From assembly GCA_050084515.1 (NCBI GenBank), contig CM114274.1, positions 2,046,001 to 2,110,000 of the forward strand: DNA of 64,000 nucleotides. The letters are read 5' to 3'. The position numbers and the translations under genes were made by a program. Within the stretch, counting starts at the first letter, position 1. Each line of letters begins with the position of its first letter. The notes below the pieces were generated by a model that had not been told where the DNA came from, searched no databases, and worked only from the letters and a program-made list of their open reading frames with translations. The stretch is from Blasia pusilla (Eukaryota; Marchantiophyta; Marchantiopsida; Blasiales). Shown here piece after piece: positions 11,579 through 22,292 of this stretch.

Positions 11579-11610
11579 GAAACAGGAGGAAGGGGGTAGG
11601 CGAACGCCCC

Positions 11611-11720
11611 GTGCTTCGCGAAGTAGCAAAGCACCAAAGTTCAAGACACACCGTGCTTCGCGAAGTAGCGAAGCACCGAGGTTCCAGACATCCCATGCTT
11701 CGCGAAGCAGAGAAGCGCAG
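11611..11720. repeat. Three 42-bp units, each with an imperfect palindrome
   Basis: Units start at 11611, 11653 and 11695. Each contains GTGCTTCGCGAAGTAGC followed by AAGCAC, which can fold on itself. The CTTCG/CGAAG words are those that fill the U3 of the same family's LTR. The array lies just after the integrase stop. From 11722 to 11965 I see a G-rich tract (GTGAGGGAGGGGGAGCG) and nothing else identifiable. Confidence 0.7.
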
Positions 11721-11965
11721 GAAGTGAGGGAGGGGGAGCGTGGCAAAGACACGAAGTGCCCATCTTCTTGTTACAGCCCCGGCGCCACGACCAAGAACGG
11801 ACAGGGGGGAGCGGACTATAAGAGCAGTCCGGCGTAACCAAGCGGGTATCTTCATGGACAGGATCACCACGAAGTTGCGTAGGAGGCCAAAGCGGGGTGT
11901 CCATTGAGATCGACCTAGCAACATGCCTCGCGAAGACTCCACACCCATTCTGCAAAGCGCGGCGA

Positions 11966-12142
11966 TTACGGCCTGCCCCTGAATTCGTCTGTTTCCCAAG
12001 TAGACGGTCTAGAATTTCCTAGTGCTCCGAGCTCTACGTTTGCAACTCCAAGCTCTGCAAATCCGGCTTTGACTCCAACTTCTCACGCTCGTAACAATGT
12101 TGTTCTTCCTGAAGAGATTCCGGATGTTATCAACCTCAGTGG
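11966..12142 (+). repeat. 177-bp extra copy of transposase exon 1 sequence
   Basis: This segment repeats 12465-12641 at about 97% identity, 499 bp upstream of its source and just before the transposase start. It begins at TTACGGCCTGCC and ends near CCTCAGTGGA, adjoining the damaged end of the Ty3 insertion. It looks like a repair-associated duplication. Confidence 0.8.
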
Positions 12143-12195
12143 AAACGTATTCACTGAGAGGAATTATTCCAAGAAGAAATGGCGTTCTTATTGGA

Positions 12196-15100
12196 ATGGA
12201 TAATTATGTTAAGCTCACTTGTGGCAGTCATCAGGCGGTCCTTCCTCAATCAGAAATCATTCGACCCCAAGCTCGTGAGTCTTTCATAGCAGTGGATGAA
12301 AATTTTCTGTTTGTTCGATTTCTTCTCCAAATTGGAACCATGTTTGTATCCAAAGATGTTAGGGTGGACGGTACGGAAGACATAATAGGTGAGACGGTCC
12401 AGCCAGTGACCTCAGACGGTAAAGTATGGAATCTCCTACCTCTAGCAAATGGTCAATACAGAGTTTACGGCCTGCCCCTGAATTCGTCTGTTTCCCAAGT
12501 AGACGGTCTAGAATTTCCTAGTGCTCCGAGCTCTACGTTTGCAACTCCAAGCTCTGCAAATCCGACTTTGACTCCAACTTCGCACGCTCGTAACAATGTT
12601 GTTCTTCCTGAAGAGATTTCGGATGTTATCAACCTCAATGGATCTGTCGGACACCAATCGGGCCCTTTGTCCGCCTACTCGTTCCTCTTGCTAGTATCAG
12701 GCAATAGTTTGCTTTCGTCTCGGCCTTGAAAATGTTCAAGCACATTCTTGTCGCATTTAGCCGCCACCTACGTCGATGGTAATTGCATTTTTGAGTTGCC
12801 TCCACTTGCTGCTCCTGCTCAATAGAAGGATGGAGGACGCCTGAAGGGTATGGACAGAAAGTCTGATTGTCATCGATGGTGCAGGCTTCAACGAACCAGT
12901 GCTTCCATTCCAGATGGTCCTTGGATTGTCTCCGCCGCCAATGCGTGGGAGCCTTGGAGTGTAGAAGTCCAGCATGCCCGTATCTAGAGCGCAGAATCGG
13001 CGAGTCAATACGTCGCAATTCCCTCCCAAGAATGCAGAAACTCCATACGAGGTCGGTGCCACCATACCACCGGGAGGCCATCGATGTCCTCATTGTCAGG
13101 CATCGCCCTTCTGGGTTGGAGCGTGTCCTGCATACATATTTTTCATTGTCCACGACTTGGGCTCCACGCCGAGTATACAAGGTGGCGGTTCATGTTGGCT
13201 CCCACACTCATCCCGTGACCGATGCAATTCAAAGACACATCAAGGAGGATGTGGCGAAGAAAGTAGCCGAGGTCTACAGAAACTCTCCGGGTTCAAAGCC
13301 CGGAGTGATCAAGCTCACAACGGCATCAAAAATTTGTGAACAATTGCTTGGAATCCCTGGACAGGGCGAGATCACGGCGGTTGAGGAGAAACAACTTTGG
13401 GAAAATCTCGCATTTCTCGCTGATCCTGAATGCTTTCCGAATTTCTTTGCGTCAAATACGAGTTCGGATGGAAAGACGGCGAAATGGATGCCATCGCGAG
13501 AATCAAGGCCAACTCCAGATTTCCATTCATTCAAAGATGGCAGTTCATGGGCCAAGGAGGCGAGGGATCCAGGGCCTATGTCTTCAAAATGTCAACCACA
13601 GGTCCGTCGAGTGGCCTCGATCTTATAGATCAAATGAGGGAAGTGGAAAATCTTTACGGGAGCTGGGTAAGCTTTGATATTTGCTACACAGTGTTGAACG
13701 GATGGTTGACGATGGGTGCTCACGTTTATGACCATGTGGAGAAGGGACTCAAAACTATATTTGTTTGTGAAGTAAAGGCAGAAGACGTTGGCAGTTTGAA
13801 GATGTGCTGATTACTCTTATTGGAGGTGGTGAAGGAAAACAAAAGGCCACCTCCGGAAATTTATGGGTTCATGGCGGACAATGCACAACCTGGGTGGATT
13901 GCTATCTGGGAAGTGTTCTGGGGTGGAGAGGCTCAACCGGATAGGGAAAGGTCGGATGCTTTCCATTGGCAACAGTGTGTGACCCGGTACACCAAATCTT
14001 GCATCAAGGAGAATAAGAGGACAGAGCATGTGACTCTACTCCAACGCTGCAGGCCATGGAATGCCAAGAAGAACTTCATGGGTGGTGGAGGAAGCATGCG
14101 ATTGAGGGGAGGTATAAGGAGTTGTGCTCTTGGTTGAGTTGGTGGACTGTACGTATGAGAAAATGGGGAAACTTCATGCGGCAGGTGAGTTCACTATTTT
14201 GTCTTGTCAAGCTCACGCTGAGAAGTGTTTGTAAAGTTGTAGCTCAAGGTGAGAAGCATGGGAACTATATGGATTTCAAACCCAAGAAACCAAGCAAGCT
14301 GTCGGATGCGATGGGTTGCCCGAGTGTGCAACCCAACGGAAACCAACGGGTTGCCCGAGTGTGCAACCCGACGGAACCGACAAGTTGCCTGAGGGTGCAA
14401 CTCGACGGAAACCGACGCGTTGCATCCAGAATTTTGGTGCAACCCGAGTGTGCAACCCGTCGGGACCCGACGGGTCATAGAGTCGTTCATGGGATGCCTC
14501 GGCCTTACAACCCGTCGGGTTCTGACGGGTTGCAGTAGGTGGGTTTAAGGTTACAACACGTCGGTTTCCGTTGGGTCGCAGAGTCGTTCATGGGATGCCT
14601 CGGGCCTGCAACCCGTCTGGTTCCGGCAGTCGCTTATTTCTTTGACTCTTGAGTTATTTTCGTTCCCTTCTAACATTGCCGTCGTTGCAGGGGATTGAAC
14701 GTTCATGAAAATGCCCTCCGCCCCAACACAAGTGGAGCGAAAGTGTTCATTCCTCCGGAGGTCGTCACAAGCATGCCAACAAATTTCACTTGTGGAGGCA
14801 TGCCAACAAGACTGTGCAAGAGCAAGAGCAATGCTACGACATGCAAAGATCCCATATCTTCCTCACAAAAGGCATAACAAAAGGAAAGGGGCCGTCGATC
14901 TACGAGCTCTATGTCAGGGCGGATGTGAGATCTGGTGATGAAAAAATGTATGTGGAAGCATTCAACCGGTGCGTAGCTGGAACTCCACTCGAGCAAGACG
15001 TACACATAGGTGGGGATATTCGTGGGCGGGTTTCAAGACGTCCCATCTGAGATGGTGGTAGTAAGCGATCCAGCGAGACTCGTGGAGACCAGATAAGTAT

Positions 15101-16180
15101 CTTGACTTCAGGCAGGTGAAGAGGCAGCATCGAGGAATGAATCCGGTGATTGATTTGGATGAGGAAATTACGCCGCCTTGGTATTCGGGGACCCCGGACC
15201 CGTCCCAAATCCGTGATGGAGTTGCTTCTCCAAAATCAGTGAATATTTTCTTTCAAAAGCCCTCCGTTGCTGGAAGTTCGCAACATCCTGTCATTGGGGT
15301 GGTTCAACAATATGGGATTCTGGTAATGGAGGTGGATTGCAACCTAAAACGGTGGCATATATCTCGGAGCAACCCAGGACGTGGACCCACTTGTAGGGCA
15401 GGATCTGATGGCATTAGGAGAGCATGCGGCACTTTCCTAAATAAGAACTGTACAAGGACTGGACGACCACTGCCTGGGTTTTGGGGACTCAAAACCTTTG
15501 ATCGTTTCACGAGGACCGGGGATCAATTGAAGTACTTCTTCTGTCCAAAGGAATCTTGCGCTTTCCGGAAGTCTTATCCCGTTGCCATTGGAGCTCCCGG
15601 GAATACCCCCACGATTTAGCCCATCGCCGTAGGTACGAACTGCACTCAAGACAAAGTGGACAATCTTACAAGTGCCGGTTTCAGACTCGTAGACGGGGGA
15701 AGTTCGGAGCATGTTTGCATTTTGTATTCAACCCAAGATTGATGTCAACATGTACCCGGAGAAGGTGGATGATCTCAATCCATTATTTCTGTTTGAGTCT
15801 AGAAATGGGGTGAAGAGAAACAGAATGTGCAGGCCAACGGTGGAGAGAGCAAAGCGAATTGCATCAGATCGGGAGGAAAAAATGGAGATCATCACCACGA
15901 ATGATGTCTTGAGTGGCAATGGAATAGGAAGGATGTATTGGGTCAGGAACAACATTGTAAATTCAAGTGTCACAGGGGTGTATGTGGTGCACATCTGTTG
16001 CTTTCCCACATGTTCATGTGATGACTTTGTCCAAAGAGAGACAAGTGGCAAAAGGTATTTCCTTGTAAGCACATGTACTATGTGTTTTTGGTAGTTTTAA
16101 GAGAGTCGGAGGTAGGAGTAGGAATCCACCAACCATTCATTCCTCAAAGAAGTTCAAGTATTTTAAACAAACCACTTTGA
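12196..16180 (+). pseudogene. SWIM zinc-finger transposase, copy A
   Basis: Putative transposase of the two-gene element. Exon 1 (12196-14184) starts MDNYVKLTCGSHQ. It contains a Cys/His region (CVGALECRSPACPYLER, CPHCQASPF, then HVGSHTHPV) resembling GCM/WRKY-type zinc domains. It also has a DDE-like core with Asp in VSFDICY (near 13675), Asp in GFMADN (near 13866), HWQQ, and a candidate Glu in MECQEEL. Exon 2 (14691-16180) ends in a SWIM finger, CSCDDFVQRETSGKR then a damaged C.H. The ATG is shared with copies B and D. Breaks: frameshifts near 12725, 12960, 13190, 14045 and 15050, and loss of the final zinc Cys near 16065. The catalytic assignment is inference by pattern; the SWIM spacing is seen directly in copies B and D. 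Confidence 0.65.
14185..14690 (+). repeat. Transposase intron with palindromes, copy A
   Basis: The intron runs from GCAG|GTGAGTTC to GTCGTTGCAG. It contains about eight palindromes at 14310-14640, several with decayed halves. The same intron is palindrome-bearing in copies B (29629-30113) and D (49649-50659). Confidence 0.75.
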
Positions 16181-16534
16181 GGATGCAAAATGAGGTTTTA
16201 GATTGTACTTTTATTTTTTTCTCAACCTTCACTTTGAGCTTGAACTCTATTCAACCCCGGGCAAATGACAGATTTTTTCCAGACCTTGGATGGAAAAAGT
16301 GATTGGTTCCACACTTATGATTCCACTGATTTTTCAGTTTTCTAAATTTTGTGCAATTTGTAACTCGTCGGATTTAGAGGGGTTGCCAAAATATGGAAGA
16401 GGAAAAAAAACTGTGGGACTGCTTAATATATGAACAAAAAAGTGCAAAAAATTTCAAACAAAATTTTTCCTCTCTTCAACCCAACGGAAACTCTCTTAAA
16501 AAAAAAGTATCTATTTCGGTTGACCCTAGTTTCC

Positions 16535-16612
16535 TCTCTCCTCTCTCCTCTCTTCCTCTCTCCTCTCTCCTCTCTCCTCTCTTCCTCTCTTCCTCTCCTC
16601 TTACCGCACCTC
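16535..16612 (-). repeat. Right terminal inverted repeat of copy A
   Basis: Pyrimidine tract of CTCTCC units ending CTCTTCCTCTCCTCTTACCG then CACCTC. Read on minus, the terminus is GAGGTGCGGTAAGAGG, nearly identical to the right ends at 31838, 38458 and 47729. Sequence switches to partner-gene exon 2 (CCATTTCCACCG) immediately after. Confidence 0.7.
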
Positions 16613-16698
16613 CCATTTCCACCGTTGCCATGTGATGAGGGAATGGATGGAGCACGACTGCCTTCACACAAAAATGCGCCTCCAATGAATTTGGGCGC
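16613..16698 (-). pseudogene. Partner-gene exon 2 fragment, copy B (distal part)
   Basis: Minus-strand reading gives the exon 2 tail LEVHFCVKAVVLHPFPH then HMATVEM, as in copy D at 55145-55225. Copy A's terminus cuts it on the left and an LTR starting TGTCG cuts it on the right. It is the continuation of the exon seen at 20073; about 230 bp between the two pieces is missing. Confidence 0.75.
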
Positions 16699-17960
16699 TG
16701 TCGTATAGTAAAATCAATCAGTATATAAATTCCTTCGTCATTAGGTGTTTCATTAGTATTAAGTAAATTAGCTAGAAAAAGGAAATTCTTATGTTTAAAC
16801 CTCTTTATGGTGCCTTTTTTATGCGGGCCCAACTTTAGAAAAGGAGGTAATAAATAAAAGATGATTTTATAAAAGTAAAGTAGTTGCTTTAATGAAAAGA
16901 AAAAGTAGTCTTGGTTGATGGCTAGGTTAGTTGGGGTAATTTGGAAAATATCAATTGGATAAAAGAGGATATTTTGGAAGAGATAAGAGGAAATCTACTT
17001 GTGTCAAAATATGATTGGCTAAGCCTTGAGAGCAAGCCATGTGGCACAAGATAAGATAAGCTCTATTTTGTACTCTTGTGGATCCCTTGTGAGTATATAA
17101 AGAGGAGGGACCTTCAAGGGTTCATCACCTTCTATTCCACATCTTGAGTCTCTCGTGTCTCTCTTGAGTGTATGGCTTTGGGATTGCTTGCTCTTTCAAT
17201 GAGAGTGGATGACCCCTCTTGGGAGAATAACTTGATCATGGTCTATTCTTCGAGAGGTTTCTAGAGTGTGATGTGTGTGTGTGTGGAGATGAGAGGTTTG
17301 TCACCTTAGAAGAGTTTAGTCATACTAAAATAGTGAATATTTTGGCTTGTTACTTCCCCAATGAGAGTGGATTACCCCTCTTGGGAGAATAATTCCGCCA
17401 AAATCCATTCTTGAGGAGAGAAAAGAATGTCTGTCAAGCATGGATAGGGGTGGAGCACGAGTGTGCCCGACTTTCCTTTCCTCAATTCATACCATGTCAA
17501 GGTACTCTTTGTAGATAGACACTGGTTCACTTGATATTTAGTTTATCACTTTGGGGAAGCGTTCATGAACCAGGTCATGCAATCTCTAACTCCGGTGATT
17601 CTTCCTATCGTCACATATGGAAGGACATGGGATTGCACTTTGTATGTCCTTATATAGCGACCCATGGATGTCAATAGGCCTACTCAAGTAGGGTTTAACA
17701 CTATTTGTGCTATCTTCCTCATGTACAAGCGTAAAATAGTTTATAGGGATTTTATAGTTAGGAATTTCGGGGTCCGATGTTACGAAGAAGTGATCGCCTC
17801 GGCACTTCCATTTGTGATACCTGTCGTGAGAGAATGGAGAGTGTACATCATAATTTTGTATTAAAAAAGGAGAACTTATCAGAGAGTTCACCTCGCATCG
17901 ACCGCATCTACCGCAGCTAGAAGGCCCGCCCTTGCTCGAAGAAAGACTCTCGACACGACA
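16699..17960 (+). repeat. 5' LTR of the second Ty3-type family
   Basis: It begins TGTCG and ends CGACA, a perfect terminal inverted repeat, 1262 bp long. A strong TATA box (TATATAAAG, 17094-17102) is in the expected U3/R position. Inside, about 40 bp around GAGAGTGGATGACCCCTC (17197) recurs at 17357. Confidence 0.75.
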
Positions 17961-17963
17961 AAA

Positions 17964-17981
17964 TGGTGCTTCCACTGAGAG
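17964..17981 (+). other. Primer binding site of the second Ty3-type element
   Basis: TGGTGCTTCCACTGAGAG starts 3 bp after the LTR. The TGG start and position fit a tRNA 3'-CCA primer. I have not assigned the tRNA. Confidence 0.5.
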
Positions 17982-18027
17982 ATCTTTGAGGCGGTAGATT
18001 GTGTTTGCAAGTTGGAGTCTTATCAAG

Positions 18028-19732
18028 ATGACTAATTTTGGTAGTACTTCATCAATGGGAAGTGAGGGAGCTGAGGATCTTCTCCGAACTTTGACAATAA
18101 TGTTGAGCCAACAAGGAGGAGTTCACACAGGAGAGCAAAGATCAACAAGGGCTCTTCAAGCGATTGTAAAGAAGTTGGGAAGATTTGATGGGAGGAACAT
18201 CACCAAGTATGTTCAAGAGTACGTCTGTGAGATGGAGGTAAATCATGTACCCGAAGGTGATATGGTGTCAAGTTTTGAGTTAGCTGTAATACCAGAGATT
18301 CGTAGTCAAGTGAAGAAGTTGAGAGCAGAAAATCCGACCTCGTGGGAGGAGTATGAGCAGTTGCTGAAAGGAGAATTCTTCGATGATGATGTGGATGGGG
18401 TGACTAAGAGGAGTTTTTTAGAATGGATAGAGCAACGTCCAGGGAAGGGAATGACTCCAAATTAAATATTGCGTGAGTTTGAGAAGCGATTTTTTCAGCT
18501 TTCTTCTTCCAAAAGAGCAACTCTAGACTTGAGGAAAACTGAGTTATTCCTTGAGGCGGCTGACGAGACTTTGGAGGACAAGCTTTTCATAATGTTGGCG
18601 GACAAGACCAAAGAAGGAGGTGTCAGCACTAATTGGAAGAAAGTGGAAGAAGTTGTTGCTATCCTTACAAAGCAAAATCAAAGTAGAGGTAGAACCGCAC
18701 TATTCAAGTCGGAGGTATTAATTTCAAATCCATTGCCTAAGCCCGTTTCAACAAAACTTGAGGATTCTGCTATAGATGAGTTGGTGAAGGTTTGAGAGAA
18801 TTGAGAGTAGAAATGGCAGAGCTTAAACTTGATAGGAATCCTAGTGTTGGTGCTCCTTCGACAAGTAGGAACTTTGTGAGAAGATGTATATGGTGTGATA
18901 GTGTTGAGCATCAACGTCAAGAATGTGAGGAGTTTTCATAAGCTCTTAGGAATGGAATAGTAAACTTCAAAGATGGGAAGATTCATTCAACGCAGAATGG
19001 TATGCCGTTGAATACCAACTTTGGTAGAGGAGGAATGAAAGGCTTAGTGAGAAGTCAAGTAGGAGTTGCCACTACGGCATTAGATTCTGATACCTTTGCA
19101 GTAAAAATAGAAGTGCCTATAGTATCTGTAGCTAAAAGTGAATCATTACAATTTCCTCGAGAAGTGATGATACGAGGGGCAGAGACTATCCGTCATCTGA
19201 CTGGATGGGATGATCCACTGGAAGCTGGGTGTGTTCAAGCATACCTAGCACAAGAGAAACATGTGAGTTGGCAAGATGCTAATGTGGAGGAGAAGAGGAG
19301 ACGCGACAATGATGGTGCTGATCTCGAGGAAGCTGCGAAAGAGCGAGGACCGTAAGAAGGAAAGGGCAACTAGAGGCGCAACCGTCAAGAGAAGAAGGGC
19401 CTTCTACATCTGAATCTATGATGGATTCTCAAATGAAAGAAGGTGGAGTGAAGGAGAAAGAATCAAGGTCTTCCCACAATACCAAGGGTAAGACTCCTAC
19501 ATACAAGTTGCAGTCTGATATAGAGACAATCACGAATTTAAAGGAGATTCTTGAGGAGAGGATTTTTGATGCGAAAATAGAGTTCTCTTTGAGGGAAGTC
19601 TTGGGCATAGCCAAACGTGACTTTCATGAGTTGATCATAGATGTGATCAAAAGGAAAAGGCAGATGACTGCAGATATGGTGATGGTGAGGGCTTTGGATA
19701 CTGACATCACAGAAGAAGAAGATTAAGAGCTT
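18028..19732 (+). pseudogene. gag of the second Ty3-type element, broken
   Basis: The open frame from ATG at 18028 encodes a gag-like domain (LGRFDGRNITKYVQEY, NPTSWEEYEQLL, then FEKRFFQLSSSKRA) with a TAA at 18463-18465. It continues to a stop near 18793. A possible Cys-bearing knuckle remnant lies near 18885 (RCIWCDSVEHQRQEC) in a shifted frame. Later frames 19002-19355 and 19418-19726 are charged and typical of the gag-protease linker, but unrecognised. At least three breaks; not functional. Confidence 0.6.
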
Positions 19733-19792
19733 TGCCAAGTTTTTGGACAAAAGTTTGACCTACGAGGAGAAGAAGCGAGAGTAGGAAAAGCC

Positions 19793-20072
19793 TTGACAGA
19801 ACAAGGTCAAGAAAGGCACAATGGTGGACACTATTCTCGATCATATTGGGCGTGTGCAACGACGGAGGCTAGAGTTCGACTTGGCTTTCTTCAAGAGTCA
19901 GTTCTAGCTCTCGTTGATCATGGTTCGGAGATCAACATCATGTCTCGAAGTGTATACGATAAAGGGATGTGGCCAATTGATACAGGGCATGGATGGGTAC
20001 TACGAGTGGCAAACAACCAAAAAGGTGAACTCTATGGTGATTGTCCATCCGTCAAACTCGTATCGGAGATGT
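19793..20072 (+). pseudogene. Retroviral-type aspartic protease fragment
   Basis: The frame contains VLALVDHGSEINIMSRSVYD, which fits the active-site loop of Ty3-type proteases with His in place of the usual Ser/Thr (DHG for DSG/DTG). It is followed by a hydrophobic strand pattern (WVLRVANNQKGELYGDCPSV). It ends where copy B sequence resumes. Confidence 0.6.
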
Positions 20073-20934
20073 GTTGATTCAGCTTCGCAATATCCTCCTC
20101 AAACTGAATTTCTCGGACGTACTCCATTGTCCGCAATCGGCAAAGTGGAATTCTTGGGGCGTTCTGGTCCTCCATCAATGCCATCTGCTTAACAACCTGT
20201 CACCATGGGGACCAAGTCAATAAACTACATTGTTTTGCCAATGAATTGCATCATGGGCCTTCACATAACTCAAACGTTTGTTACCCGCTCAAAGATTAGG
20301 TCGTTGTTTTGGCCCGCCAACTGCTGTGGGACAGCAATTGGCAAGTCCACAGGAAACTCATCGATCCGATAAAGGTCAATTTCTTCCGCCGAGCTCAAAG
20401 ACGAGGAAGACTGTTCTCTTGCTTCTCCAGAAATATCCACCATCTCCACGCTTACCGTCCTTATGACCTTATCGTCTGTCATTTGAACTTCCGCCGTTTC
20501 CTCAACCGATTTTATATTCATGGTGTCCCTAGACTTGATCGGGTACATTTCCTGCATCTCAACACTCTCTATTGGACGGGCCGGGCTTTCTTCAATGGCA
20601 ATCGCTTTTTCCCTTTGAGCTTTTTCCAATTCTGCTCTCCTCACGGACGCGTCCATACGCTTTTTCTCACGTTTCTCGTCGGCGACTCTTTTCTTCAAGG
20701 CTTGCGATGCCTCAGCCTTCGGCGTTTTGTTTTTCGAGCACCTCCAGAACACGTTTTGCAAGAAGCTCCCGCCTGTGCATATCTGCTTCCCTTTCCCGCT
20801 CCTCTATCTCTTGCTGCCTTATCTCATTGGCCAAACGAGGCCCTAGAGATGGTGACGCAGGAGTCCTCATGGACTTGGGAGTGATGCTCCCTACCTTGCT
20901 TGCTTGCATTCTTTTCCTCGTCATGGTTCCTATC
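20073..20934 (-). pseudogene. Partner gene, copy B (exon 1 and proximal exon 2)
   Basis: Exon 1 starts at ATG 20934 (MTRKRMQASKVGSITPKS) and encodes the same charged coiled coil as copies A, C and D (EIEEREREADMH, KKREKKRMDASVRRAEL), ending in a NDLIFERV block. One frame change lies near 20718-20760. Exon 2 covers about 20240-20073 and is then cut by the Ty3-like element. The ParB-like and methyltransferase-like parts are absent from this copy within the window. Confidence 0.65.
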
Positions 20935-21147
20935 AATGCTTCCTCCTCAACAGTCTACTCTCTTTCTGTGCACGAAAATTTGCTCGAATCGTCTCGCGAT
21001 GAATCGCCGTGACCCTAGACCCAACTCTCTTTGCGTTTCGTAATGAAGCGCACTCATCCTCCTCACTCCCCTTGGTATCTAGTCAGCTGCTGCACGGAAG
21101 AGCACATGAAATCGTGAAAAAAAACCGGAAATGAGCGAAACCTCAGC

Positions 21148-21155
21148 TATTTATA
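21148..21155 (-). promoter_or_regulatory. TATA box of the partner gene, copy B
   Basis: Minus-strand TATAAATA in GAAAAGTATAAATAGC, about 215 bp upstream of the ATG at 20934, matching copies A, C and D. Confidence 0.55.
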
Positions 21156-21239
21156 CTTTTCGAGCCATTGAGCTGACGGTTGGGTCGCACCGTCATACCA
21201 ACAAGGACGTGTCGGCTGTTATGGAACTTTGGACATGGG

Positions 21240-21850
21240 AACCCGGCCAACCCAACGGTCTCCGATCGGTTGCACGCTTCCCGCATCTTGGGGATGCAAG
21301 GCGGGTTGCCCAGGAAACTTGTCCGAGACCCATGGGTTGCACGCATCCGTCCTTCTCGGGTAACAAGCCGAGCTACCCTGGCAACCCGTCGGAGACCGAC
21401 AGGTTGCGAGCTACCCCGTCTTGGGGTAACAACGCGAGGTACCCACGCAACCCGTCGGAGACCGGGGGGTTGCACGCCTCCCCCATCTTGGGGTAACAAC
21501 GCGAGGTACCCACACAACCCGTCGGAGACCGAGGGTTGCACGCTTCCCTCGTCTTGGGATAACAAGGCGAGGTACCCGCACAACCTGTCGGAGGCCGACG
21601 GGTTGCACGCTTCCTTCATGTTGGCGTTACAAGGCAAGGTACCCGCGCAACCCGTCGGAGGTCGATGGGTTGCATGCTTCCCTCATCTTGGGGTTACAAG
21701 GAGAGGTACCCGGGCAACCCGTCGGATATCGACAGGTTGCACACTTTTCTCTCCCTCGGGTAACAATGCGACTTCTCTACCTCGGGTAACAATGCGACAA
21801 AGCATTGTTCCGAGGCAACCCGTTGCCCTTCGACGGGTTACAAGGTCTAC
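21240..21850. repeat. Tandem 66-67-bp palindrome array, copy B promoter
   Basis: Palindrome starts at 21381, 21447, 21514, 21580, 21647 and 21714 give steps of 66, 67, 66, 67 and 67 bp. Spacers share CTTGGGGTAACAACGCGAGG and TACCC. Decayed units flank the array on both sides. Single palindromes continue to about 22200. Confidence 0.85.
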
Positions 21851-22292
21851 CCGGAGTTGGACACTTCCCAACATACGGCAAAACCGAACTCACATTTTGC
21901 ACGGTTAATTGAATAAGAGAAATCGACGCAAGATGCAAAAGGGAAAGCAAGGTTAGGTACCTTTGGATCCCGTAACAATCCCCAATGGATTGTCGTAGCA
22001 AATCCATGGGAGGTCTCATGTTTGATGCTTGCAATCTCGACTCAAATCACATTGGTCAGACAAGAAGGGGGTACCAACCCAACGGACTCCAACGCGTTGC
22101 AACTCGCATTGGGACACTAACAGAAAATGGAACTCTGAGCTTCGCAACCCACGTGTCTGATTCCCAAATTCTGCAACCCATCGGACTCCGACAGGTTCCA
22201 ACATGATTGAATCCATTTCGTCAGAAAATCTCACCTACCAAACAACATCTTGTCAGTCAAATTCTATCAGGAGAATCTGAGTCACTCTTCAC

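Larger units (their letters stand above)
7941..11965 (+). mobile_element. Degraded Ty3-type (Athila/Tat-like) retrotransposon inside copy A
   Basis: A 5' LTR (7941-9066) is followed by a tRNA-Asp-type primer site, gag with zinc knuckles, and a C-terminal integrase remnant. Protease, reverse transcriptase, RNase H and most of integrase are missing between about 11220 and 11235. The short phrase GAACGGAGGCTG occurs on both sides of that junction, which suggests deletion at microhomology. No 3' LTR is seen before transposon sequence resumes at 11966. No 27-bp palindrome occurs inside it. Confidence 0.8.
1..16612 (+). mobile_element. Two-gene Mutator-like DNA transposon, copy A
   Basis: This is the most complete copy of the repeated DNA transposon. 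It begins with a purine-rich end (1-56) and closes with its complement (about 16535-16612). Between them lie the partner gene on minus (1889-6766), a divergent promoter with tandem palindromes (about 7040-7940) and a SWIM-finger transposase on plus (12196-16180). A Ty3 element interrupts it at 7941-11965; without that it would be about 12.6 kb. The right end abuts sequence matching exon 2 of the partner gene of another copy, so A probably jumped into B. The left end is at the window edge, so the target duplication cannot be read. Assignment to the Mutator-like superfamily rests on the SWIM finger and DDE-like core and is inferred. Confidence 0.75.
16699..20072 (+). mobile_element. Truncated Ty3-type retrotransposon, second family
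   Basis: Complete 5' LTR, primer site, gag and protease remnant. Everything after protease (reverse transcriptase, integrase, 3' LTR) is missing and sequence returns to copy B's partner gene at 20073. Its gag and LTR do not resemble the other Ty3 family in this window. It has no 27-bp palindrome. Confidence 0.7.

Noticed and set aside
21240-21850. Regularly spaced palindromic repeats that resemble a CRISPR array
   Set aside because: Spacers are near-identical, the context is a eukaryotic transposon, the 67-bp unit repeats as a whole, and there are no cas genes.
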